In this document: positions 7,490-12,855 of the stretch, piece by piece | How positions within the stretch are numbered: position 1 is the first letter of the stretch | Layout of the letters: each line of letters starts with the position of its first letter | Position numbers and translations under genes: made by a program | From: Sediminispirochaeta sp964394395 | GTDB lineage: Bacteria; Spirochaetota; Spirochaetia; DSM-16054; Sediminispirochaetaceae | Length of the DNA: 19,296 bases | Assembly (NCBI GenBank): GCA_964394395.1 | Contig: CAYMWV010000054.1 | Location: 1 to 19,296 of the forward strand | Direction: 5' to 3' | The notes under the pieces: generated by a model | Told to the model about the DNA's origin: nothing | Database searches by the model: none | Seen by the model: the letters and a program-made list of their open reading frames with translations, nothing else

Positions 7490-8170
7490 ATGAAAGGTAT
7501 TAAAAATGGAATCACAGCACTGTTTATTGGAGGAACCATTCTGCTGCTCTTCGGCTGCGTCTCGCCCCAGAACCGGGATCTTACCCTGACCAGAAAAACC
7601 GGCGTCAGGGTAGCGGAGATCAACTTCGATACCACCTTTACCAGGGACGAATATGTGATCCTCGGCACCGTCACCGGAGAAGGGACGGTAACCCTTCGTC
7701 AAATTGGAAAGGAGCCGAAGGATCGCTCACTCTTCTCGTTTACCGTACCCGATTCCTATCTGGTGATGGACCACGACCCCAGCCTCGGCACCTGGATCGA
7801 TGAAGATCGCATCTATATCGAGGAAATAGCCAACAAACGGATCCCCCCCCAGGAGGCTGAAGCGATTCGAACCATGGAGACCATCGCCGCCCGGATCGCC
7901 CTCTCCAACGCCCTTGAGTCAATGCCTGAGGCAGATGCAATCCTCGCCCCCCGTTTCGAATTTACCTACCAGATGGAGGAGAAGGTATTAGGCCGGGAGT
8001 ATGTGGCCACCACCGAAATCATTGCGGTAAAAGCGATGATACGGGGAAAAGGCATTCGTCTCAAAACCGATGAAGAGCTCCAGGATGATTCCCTCAACAG
8101 CTTTGGAACCGACCAGGAAAGGGACGATCACGGGGTTCAGCTCAGTTTCCGCCCCGAATCGGAAGAGTAG
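7490..8170 (+). CDS. Putative lipoprotein of unknown function
   Basis: This is a 226-residue secreted protein. The N-terminus MKGIKNG, the hydrophobic run ITALFIGGTILLLF and the lipobox LFGC (Cys at about residue 22) indicate a lipid-anchored envelope protein. The mature part opens with beta-strand-like stretches (VAEINFDTTFTRDEYVILG, then GTVTGEGTVTLRQIG). It then has a helical segment with repeated Ala (MPEADAILAPRFEF) and another strand pair (VATTEIIAVKAMIRGKGIRLK), and an acidic tail. I do not recognise a named family. The ATG is preferred to one 21 codons upstream because AAAGGAG sits 7 bases before it and the signal sequence starts there. It is the first gene of a three-gene envelope operon; the next ORF starts two bases after its stop. 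Confidence 0.8.
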   Translation: MKGIKNGITALFIGGTILLLFGCVSPQNRDLTLTRKTGVRVAEINFDTTFTRDEYVILGTVTGEGTVTLRQIGKEPKDRSLFSFTVPDSYLVMDHDPSLGTWIDEDRIYIEEIANKRIPPQEAEAIRTMETIAARIALSNALESMPEADAILAPRFEFTYQMEEKVLGREYVATTEIIAVKAMIRGKGIRLKTDEELQDDSLNSFGTDQERDDHGVQLSFRPESEE

Positions 8171-8172
8171 CA

Positions 8173-9018
8173 ATGATTTGCCCAAAACAGCAACAGGACC
8201 GAAGGCTCTGGGTTCTCCTTCTGCTCCCCCTCCTCTTCCTGCTGCCACCCTCCATCACTGCTGAGAGCTTCTTCCCCGAGGGGGGTGAAAGTTTCTTCGG
8301 CAAAAGGCGGGAGCAGCCTCGGATCAAACTTCCCTCGCTGCCCGGCTTTGACACCGCGGTGGAGCAGGAGGAGAAAGAGGGGGAGGTTTCGGGGGAGGAA
8401 GAGGCGCCGAAAAAGCGGTACAAGTGGCTGATCACCGCTGGAGTCATGGGAGATACCGGGTTTGATACTGGATTACTTGGAATCAATACCGCTTTTCTCG
8501 TTCTACCACATCTTGGAATAGGATTGGGTGTATGGATCCATCCGAATAGTTGGTCCATGCCAGGTCCCGCAGATGGCGGCTGGGTAGAATCTGACCCCTA
8601 CATTGATATTGTTGACAATATGGATGTAAATGAACAGCATACACTCTATTCCATTTTACAGACCGGGATACCCATGACCGGACTTACCCTTCACCTTGAC
8701 TGGTACCCTGGAGAAAGGGGGCTGAGTGGATTCTATACCTCCATGGAAGGAGGAGTGCTGGTAAGCTGGGGTTGGGATTTCTATCCCCACTGGGATGCCA
8801 GCAAACCGATTATCCATATTGGGGAAGGTGATGAGGTCCCATTGCCGAGGCCAACTGATCCGGTAGGCATTCTTTTAACGCCCCATGTGGGATATAAATT
8901 GCATATAGGCTGGTTTTTACTTGATGCAAAAGTGGGCTATGCCTTTGGGAACTGGGATGTAGTAAATGGATATTTGATAAGCCTGAACATCGGTTTCTCA
9001 CCGGGGGTAAGAAAATGA
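8173..9018 (+). CDS. Secreted, probable outer-membrane beta-barrel protein
   Basis: The 281-residue product begins with basic residues and a long Leu-rich signal (RRLWVLLLLPLLFLLPPS, cleavage likely after ITA). A charged, Glu-rich linker (about residues 60-85, EQEEKEGEVSGEEE) follows. From about residue 90 to the end there are alternating Gly/aromatic strands such as LGIGLGVWIHP, GVLVSWGWDFYPHW, LTPHVGYKLHIGW and AKVGYAFGNWDVVNGY. Strands of that type, in a secreted protein, suggest an outer-membrane barrel, though the C-terminus is ISLNIGFSPGVRK and not the classical terminal Phe. No specific family is recognised. Its ATG is two bases after the lipoprotein stop, and its stop overlaps the next ATG by four bases (ATGA), so the three genes are coupled. 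Confidence 0.78.
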   Translation: MICPKQQQDRRLWVLLLLPLLFLLPPSITAESFFPEGGESFFGKRREQPRIKLPSLPGFDTAVEQEEKEGEVSGEEEAPKKRYKWLITAGVMGDTGFDTGLLGINTAFLVLPHLGIGLGVWIHPNSWSMPGPADGGWVESDPYIDIVDNMDVNEQHTLYSILQTGIPMTGLTLHLDWYPGERGLSGFYTSMEGGVLVSWGWDFYPHWDASKPIIHIGEGDEVPLPRPTDPVGILLTPHVGYKLHIGWFLLDAKVGYAFGNWDVVNGYLISLNIGFSPGVRK

Positions 9019-9437
9019 AGATACAAAAAAACCTAATGAGATTTAAACGGATCACCTTCTCATTCCCAGGAGCCCTACTTCTATTATTTCTTTTTTCCGG
9101 CTGTAGCAATGAAATATACACAGCTCCGGAGAGACCGGTGCTCTACTTGGATATAGCAGATTACGATTCCGACAGTGGCTATGACAAAATCACCGACGTT
9201 TCTATTGACAAAACTGCTCCGGTTGTTGAAACGGTAACTATATCTAACACACTTATGCTCTATTCTACCCAGGGGTCGGAATATGATAATATGTATGGAG
9301 GGTACACCTTCTATCTTGAGGAAGGAGCAAGCTACTCACAGGTAAACTATACCCTTGGTGGTTCTTCGGCTAATCAAACTGCTTCGATTAGCAATGCTGA
9401 AGCCGGAGTGGTGTACGTAGTACGGATCTATTTTTGA
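9015..9437 (+). CDS. Small lipoprotein of unknown function
   Basis: This 140-residue protein has a basic start (MKIQKNLMRFKR), a hydrophobic core ending in the lipobox LFSGC (Cys at about residue 30), and a mature part rich in Ser, Thr, Tyr and Val. The mature part looks like a small beta-sandwich (SIDKTAPVVETVTISNTLML, then VVYVVRIYF at the end). No family is recognised. It starts within the stop of the preceding gene (ATGA overlap), so it is the last member of the 7490-9437 operon. A GC-rich hairpin follows 16 bases downstream. Confidence 0.78.
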   Translation: MKIQKNLMRFKRITFSFPGALLLLFLFSGCSNEIYTAPERPVLYLDIADYDSDSGYDKITDVSIDKTAPVVETVTISNTLMLYSTQGSEYDNMYGGYTFYLEEGASYSQVNYTLGGSSANQTASISNAEAGVVYVVRIYF

Positions 9438-9449
9438 CAGTTTATGCAA

Positions 9450-9791
9450 TCATGGCCCCGGCGCTGCCCGGGGCCTCTTTCTCCTTTCTTCCCAAACGGT
9501 AACATGAGGATCCCTCTTCTTCTTCCTGGCCAGAGAAAAGCCTCCAAAGCCGCCGAGGATGGCTGCGTAGTAGCCGAAGTCGTACCAGAAACCGGTGTTG
9601 ATCGGTTCATAGATGGCGATATGATCCTTGAAGATGGATATGATCAAGGAGAGGGGGGCCACCCAGCCGTGCCAGATACCGGAGAAGATTCCGGCTGGCC
9701 TTTCGGGAGAGACGCTGCCGTCGCCTGGGAGACAGGAGGTGATAAGCAGGATCACTGTTACAATGAGGATCATTGAGAAAAAATTTTTCAT
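9450..9791 (-). CDS. Small membrane lipoprotein, conserved hypothetical
   Basis: This is a 113-residue protein with signal MKNFFSMILIVTVILLITSC, where the Cys at about residue 20 fits a lipobox. The conserved-looking central block GIWHGWVAPLSLIISIFKDH is followed by IYEPINTGFWYDFGYYAAIL and a glycine-rich membrane stretch (GGFGGFSLA), with basic residues after it. I recognise this W-H-G-W/N-T-G-F-W-Y-D-F-G pattern as a widespread small membrane protein family of unknown function. A site AGGA lies upstream of the ATG. The last six codons (RAAPGP) are made by the GC hairpin that terminates the convergent plus-strand operon, so the extreme C-terminus is probably not functional sequence. It is cotranscribed with the barrel-like gene 33 bases upstream. 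Confidence 0.78.
   Translation of the reverse strand: MKNFFSMILIVTVILLITSCLPGDGSVSPERPAGIFSGIWHGWVAPLSLIISIFKDHIAIYEPINTGFWYDFGYYAAILGGFGGFSLARKKKRDPHVTVWEERRKRPRAAPGP
9454..9475 (+). terminator. Intrinsic terminator hairpin
   Basis: GGCCCCGG and CCGGGGCC form a perfect 8-bp stem with a CGCTGC loop, followed on the plus strand by a pyrimidine tract rich in T. It ends the 7490-9437 operon. The stem also lies inside the last codons of the convergent gene. Confidence 0.75.
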
Positions 9792-9824
9792 AGGTAGTTT
9801 TCCTGTTACCGTTATGGTGAGAAA

Positions 9825-10382
9825 TTACAAGATCAAGCGATAGCCTGCTCCCACCTCAACCTTTATCAGACTCATCACCGCTACCATGGTGGTTCCGACA
9901 ATAGTCCCGATGATTGAATCGCTCTCCACCTCTGCGGTGGTGGAGGGGAAGACGCTCATACCGCCGCCAAAAAACAGCCGTCCCGGCCCAACCTTGATGG
10001 TGGGATAGAAATCGGCGGCCAGGAAGAAGGGAGCGTCAGAGTTTACCTCAACCCCGCTATCAGGATCCTTCACTCTGATTGCCGTTCCAACCTTTAGACC
10101 AAACCAACCCATCTCACCGGCAATATAGGGAGTAAGGTAGGCATCATTAAAGCTTAGACCAAAATAGTTCCGTACTCCCAGGCCTATACCGAAAACGTTC
10201 GGCTTATAGAGTACTGCTATCTCAGGAACAATATAGGATGAAGAGAGGGATGCAGCTCCCACAAGTCCCGCCCGAACCTCCAGACCAATGGTGTCAACAT
10301 CTTTTGCCTCTTCTTGAGAGAATAGGGGTGATATCATCACCACCATAAAAACAAGGAATGCAATAGACCGATACTGTTTCAT
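9825..10382 (-). CDS. Outer-membrane beta-barrel-like protein
   Basis: The 185-residue product has a clear signal peptide (MKQYRSIAFLVFMVVMISPLFSQ, cleavage after FSQ). The mature domain is made of alternating strands with Gly and aromatic residues, such as IGLEVRAGLVG, VFGIGLGVRNYFG, FFLAADFYPTIKVG, RLFFGGGMSVFP and a final strand, KVEVGAGYRLIL. This resembles small eight-stranded outer-membrane barrels; no named family is recognised. The start is well supported: AGGAGGTG lies five bases before the ATG. It is the first gene of a two-gene unit with the downstream small lipoprotein (33-base gap). A candidate promoter lies immediately upstream, giving a leader of only about 14 bases. Confidence 0.82.
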   Translation of the reverse strand: MKQYRSIAFLVFMVVMISPLFSQEEAKDVDTIGLEVRAGLVGAASLSSSYIVPEIAVLYKPNVFGIGLGVRNYFGLSFNDAYLTPYIAGEMGWFGLKVGTAIRVKDPDSGVEVNSDAPFFLAADFYPTIKVGPGRLFFGGGMSVFPSTTAEVESDSIIGTIVGTTMVAVMSLIKVEVGAGYRLIL

Positions 10383-10401
10383 AGGTCACCTCCTGGGAAA
10401 A

Positions 10402-10430
10402 AAGGTAACCCGGTTTGTGATGAAAATCAA
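10402..10430 (-). promoter_or_regulatory. Candidate promoter for the barrel-like gene
   Basis: On the minus strand TTGATT (10425-10430) and TACCTT (10402-10407) are 17 bases apart. The predicted start near 10396 is very close to the AGGAGGTG site at 10387-10394. The -10 is weak, so this is tentative. Confidence 0.35.
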
Positions 10431-10518
10431 TTTTTTTTACCCCTATCCCACCGCTTTGTTAAGGATCAGACCCAGGGGATGGAGCCAGATTGCAGGGTCA
10501 AGAGGCTTTAACTTTAAT

Positions 10519-10761
10519 CAGTAATTCGAAATATAAGACGACCACGATTAGTGGTCGACCTAAAAACGATGCGATTAAAAGGAATTCTCAATTTGGCAAG
10601 GGAAAAAGTTAAATCCAATGCAAAAACCATGATTATGCGGAGCATCGCGTTGGCCTGGTCGGCGCTGCGCACCTGCCCGGCTGGGCGTCCTACGCTAGCG
10701 AGCAGAATCATGGTTTTTGCAATTGGATTTGCTCTTAGTTTTGCCACATTGAGAATTCCTG
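10519..10761. mobile_element. Non-autonomous foldback element (MITE) with 9-bp target duplication
   Basis: A 243-bp segment is bounded exactly by two copies of AACTTTAAT (10510-10518 and 10762-10770). Its ends form terminal inverted repeats: the left end begins CAGTAATTCGAAAT and the right end, read inward, begins CAGGAATTCTCAAT (11 of the first 13 positions match). It encodes no transposase. Both ORFs seen inside are mirror products of the internal inverted repeat. A second small hairpin (CGACCAC-GATTA-GTGGTCG, 10539-10557) lies in its left part. The right-hand target copy contains the TAA of the zinc-ribbon gene, which stays intact. The likely mobiliser is an IS that makes 9-bp duplications, but none is present here. 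Confidence 0.7.
10581..10759. repeat. Long imperfect inverted repeat inside the MITE
   Basis: Arms of 58 bases (10581-10638 and 10702-10759) are inverted copies with about ten differences. Both contain GCAAAAACCATGATT and GGAATTCTCAAT in the same orientation relative to the centre. The GC-rich centre (10639-10701) pairs partly as well, so a transcript could fold into one long hairpin. Confidence 0.85.
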
Positions 10762-10765
10762 AACT

Positions 10766-10960
10766 TTAATGTACCCCGTCGTCACAGGCCTCCTCCACAT
10801 CACCAGAACGGGCGCTTTCGGGGTTGAATGCTTGGGTACACTCTTCCAGGGGGATCTCCTTCATGGGCTTACCGCAATCATCACACTCCGGGGTGGCCAC
10901 ACCGAATTCCTTGATTTCCTCTTTTCCACAATCTTCACACTGATATGCTTTCTGTTCCAT
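10766..10960 (-). CDS. Small zinc-ribbon protein (FmdB/rubredoxin-like)
   Basis: This is a 64-residue cytoplasmic protein with two CxxC knuckles, YQCEDCGKEE (residues 7-14) and PECDDCGKPM (about 24-33), which should bind one zinc or iron. The tail PLEECTQAFNPESARSGDVE and CDDG ending resemble small FmdB-type or rubredoxin-like regulators whose role is not established. The start ATG at 10958-10960 is supported by GGAGGAAC directly upstream; the frame stays open much further upstream, but that part is GC-rich low-complexity sequence and not protein-like. Its TAA sits inside the duplicated target of the adjacent MITE. It is monocistronic as far as can be seen. Confidence 0.82.
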   Translation of the reverse strand: MEQKAYQCEDCGKEEIKEFGVATPECDDCGKPMKEIPLEECTQAFNPESARSGDVEEACDDGVH

Positions 10961-11041
10961 CTTGTTCCTCCTTGGAATCAGCTTATCTCTTGTCAAAAAG
11001 ATAGTAAAAATCTGGGGAAAAAGCAAAGAGAAACGAGCATG

Positions 11042-11215
11042 TCCAGGGGGAACGGCGGCTCTCCGGGCAGGAAATCGGTTAAGGCTCTTCTGCCGCGCCA
11101 GGCAGGCGGAGGGCCCCGGTCCCGCCCCTTGCAGGCGCAGCCGGAGAGGGGCGGGACGGGAGCGAAGCGGACCCCGGAGCACAGCCGGCCCCGCCGCCTT
11201 CAGCCTTCCAGGGGG
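11042..11215. repeat. GC-rich hairpin element flanked by 9-bp direct repeats
   Basis: The gene-free stretch 10961-11368 contains a very GC-rich core. In it TCCCGCCCCT (11120-11129) and AGGGGCGGGA (11147-11156) form a perfect 10-bp stem around a 17-base loop. TCCAGGGGG occurs at 11042-11050 and again at 11207-11215, bracketing a 156-base block. The flanking repeat could be a target duplication, but I see no terminal inverted repeats at these exact edges. The rest of 10961-11368 holds the nlpC-type gene promoter and nothing else I can name. Confidence 0.4.
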
Positions 11216-11310
11216 TTCTCTTTTTAGCCACCGGTGCTTTTTCCTGCTCCTGCCAACGGCTTTTCAACGGGTCTTTGGCGGCGGGGAGGCGCCCAAAGAA
11301 AAAAGCGTTC

Positions 11311-11339
11311 TTGACCTCTTGCCCGCCGGAACTTACCAT
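11311..11339 (+). promoter_or_regulatory. Sigma70-type promoter for the NlpC/P60 lipoprotein gene
   Basis: TTGACC (11311-11316) and TACCAT (11334-11339) are 17 bases apart. A start near 11346 leaves about 23 bases of leader, which contains a GGGTATCA direct repeat and a GGGGG ribosome binding site before the ATG at 11369. Confidence 0.5.
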
Positions 11340-11368
11340 GAAGGGTATCAGGGTATCAGGGGGCTACT

Positions 11369-12139
11369 ATGAGGGATAGAAGGTTTGAGGCAGCGGGAAA
11401 AAGCATTCCAGGTCGAAGATTTCATCGTATCGGCCTGTTCTGTGCAATCCTTTTCAGCTTTTTGCTTGCAGCTCTCCTGCTTGCTTCCTGCACCTCATTT
11501 AGCCTGGGACTTGGTGTTGCACCCACAGGAGCTTCCGGCCGGAGTAATCAAGAGGGGAAAGGGGCAAAGAGTGCGGGCATCAGCGGTCCGAAGGCGGAGG
11601 TGCGGAGCCTTTTGGTGGAGGAAGCAGAGAAGGTGCTCGGGGCAAAGCAGCTTGTGGTGAAGGGGCGGGAATTCCGGATCGATTGTACCGGGGTGGTTCA
11701 GGCGATCTACTGGGGGGCAGGGATTGATCTGGTGGAGCCGCTGCGGAACTACTCGGGAAATGGGGTGGCACGACTGTATGCATACCTGGAGGAGATGGAG
11801 TTTTTGAAGGGGGGCAGTGATCCGTTGCCGGGAGATCTGATTTTCTGGGATGATACCTACGACCGAAATGAGAACGGAAAGGTGGACGATCCCTTTACCC
11901 ATGTGGGGATGGTGGTTTCTATCGACGGGGAGGGGAATCTGGAGTACATCCACCACAACTACCGCAGGGGGATCATCCTGGAGAGGATGAATCCCCGGAC
12001 TCCTTCGCTTTACAGCAGGGTCGAGAATGGGGAGACGGTCATTGTCAACAGTCCCATGAGGATGCGGGGCAGCCCGGAGTATGATAAAACCTTGGCGGGG
12101 GAGCTGGTCCGCTCCTGGGGAGAGGCGTGGAAGCTTTAA
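11369..12139 (+). CDS. NlpC/P60-like (C40/CHAP-fold) cysteine peptidase lipoprotein
   Basis: This is a 256-residue envelope enzyme expected to cleave peptide bonds in peptidoglycan stem peptides. A basic N-terminus and a hydrophobic run end in the lipobox LLASC (Cys41). The papain-like domain starts at about residue 78. RIDCTGVVQAIYWG holds the presumed nucleophile Cys106, DPLPGDLIFWDD matches the usual PGDLxFF segment, and FTHVGMVVSID gives His178. His195/His196 in YIHHNYRR could complete the site. Between them DRNENGKVDD (165-174) looks like an EF-hand or dockerin-type calcium loop (D-x-N-x-N-G), unusual for this family. A Gly/Ser-rich linker joins the anchor to the domain. It is preceded by its own promoter and stands alone. 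Its last codons and stop are duplicated in tandem downstream. Confidence 0.82.
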   Translation: MRDRRFEAAGKSIPGRRFHRIGLFCAILFSFLLAALLLASCTSFSLGLGVAPTGASGRSNQEGKGAKSAGISGPKAEVRSLLVEEAEKVLGAKQLVVKGREFRIDCTGVVQAIYWGAGIDLVEPLRNYSGNGVARLYAYLEEMEFLKGGSDPLPGDLIFWDDTYDRNENGKVDDPFTHVGMVVSIDGEGNLEYIHHNYRRGIILERMNPRTPSLYSRVENGETVIVNSPMRMRGSPEYDKTLAGELVRSWGEAWKL

Positions 12140-12234
12140 GAGCTGCCTGGGGCAGCATGCCAGCGTGGAAGCTTTAAGAGGCCGCCGGGAGCAGCACGCC
12201 AGCGGGGAAGCTAAGGGCCGCCGAGGGTGCGGCC
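12125..12234. repeat. Tandem repeat of about 38 bp spanning the 3' end of the NlpC gene
   Basis: The unit beginning GCGTGGAAGCTTTAAGAG starts at 12125 and 12163, and a degraded third copy starts near 12202 (GCGGGGAAGCTAAG). The first copy carries the last codons and stop of the peptidase gene. Each unit ends with a GCAGCAyGCCA-like segment. A hairpin, GGCCGC-CGAGGGT-GCGGCC (12216-12234), closes the array but lacks a T-run, so termination is uncertain. Confidence 0.75.
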
Positions 12235-12250
12235 GCCGGGAGTGGCGGGT

Positions 12251-12763
12251 TCAGCTGCTGCGGTTCTGCTCTTCCAGAAGGTCCACCACATCCTGAAACT
12301 CCGCTTTGTTTGCGTCGTCCATCTCGATAAGGGTTCTGTGGGCCCGGAGAATCATCTTTAACTCATCCTTCTCAGGACGATCTCCCAGGGGGGTCTCCAC
12401 CTCCCGCTCGTCCAGATCACTCTTTTCGATCGGGGTTTCCATCGGGGTCTCGATGATCCGAAAGATGCGATCGAACCTGACGCTTTTCAGGATACGGTTC
12501 AAATCTTCATTGGGACTGATGATGGTGACAGGCCCCCGGCCGAGCTTTCTTGCCCGTTCTGCGATCCGGGCAATGAGACCGAGGTTTGTGGAATCAATAA
12601 AGCTTGCCTCAGAGAGGTCGATTACCACCTCCCGGTAATCATGCTCAAGGAATCGATCCAGGAAGATATCAAAACCGGAACTGCCGGTATACTTGAGGTT
12701 TCCCACCATCCTGATAAAGGTGATTCCCTGCCGTTCTGCAACAAAATAGCTTCCCTTCTCCAC
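12251..12763 (-). CDS. STAS-domain anti-anti-sigma factor
   Basis: This 170-residue cytoplasmic partner-switch protein has a STAS domain (about residues 1-105) with the FIDSTNLGLIA motif. Ser58 is the position phosphorylated by an RsbW/SpoIIAB-type anti-sigma kinase and dephosphorylated by a SpoIIE-type phosphatase. The unphosphorylated protein normally sequesters the kinase and frees a sigma factor. A charged tail of about 60 residues follows (a Glu/Pro hinge with METPMETPIEK-like repeats, then a helical LKMILRAHRTLIEM segment), longer than the usual 110-residue family form. The start is GTG at 12761-12763, supported by AAGGAG six bases upstream. It lies downstream of the phosphatase gene, separated by a 21-bp tandem array. 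No kinase or sigma gene is present in the window. Confidence 0.88.
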   Translation of the reverse strand: MEKGSYFVAERQGITFIRMVGNLKYTGSSGFDIFLDRFLEHDYREVVIDLSEASFIDSTNLGLIARIAERARKLGRGPVTIISPNEDLNRILKSVRFDRIFRIIETPMETPIEKSDLDEREVETPLGDRPEKDELKMILRAHRTLIEMDDANKAEFQDVVDLLEEQNRSS

Positions 12764-12778
12764 ACTCTACTCCTTCCG

Positions 12779-12855
12779 CTCCATACACTACACCACCAGC
12801 TCCATACACTACACCACCAGCTCCATACACTACACCACCAGCTCCATACACTACT
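12779..12855 (-). repeat. 21-bp tandem array between phosphatase and STAS genes
   Basis: Three identical 21-base units (12779-12799, 12800-12820, 12821-12841) and a 14-base partial copy (12842-12855) fill most of the 87-base gap. The partial copy overlaps the phosphatase stop. On the coding strand each unit contains ATGGAGCTGGTGGTGTAG, a five-codon mini-ORF. The STAS start (TAGAGTGTGGAG) has the same layout as the repeat (TAGTGTATGGAG), so the array appears to be copies of a stop-restart junction. Confidence 0.9.

Noticed and set aside
10519..10761. The foldback as an integron attC site, or as two real small ORFs on opposite strands
   Set aside because: No paired RYYYAAC/GTTRRRY core sites were found, and the two ORFs are mirror translations of the same inverted repeat.
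10961..11182. Upstream extension of the zinc-ribbon frame
   Set aside because: A strong GGAGG site precedes the ATG at 10960, and the upstream translation is Arg/Pro/Ala-rich and derives from the GC-rich hairpin element.
12779..12855. The 21-bp repeats as a CRISPR array
   Set aside because: Units are directly adjacent with no spacers.
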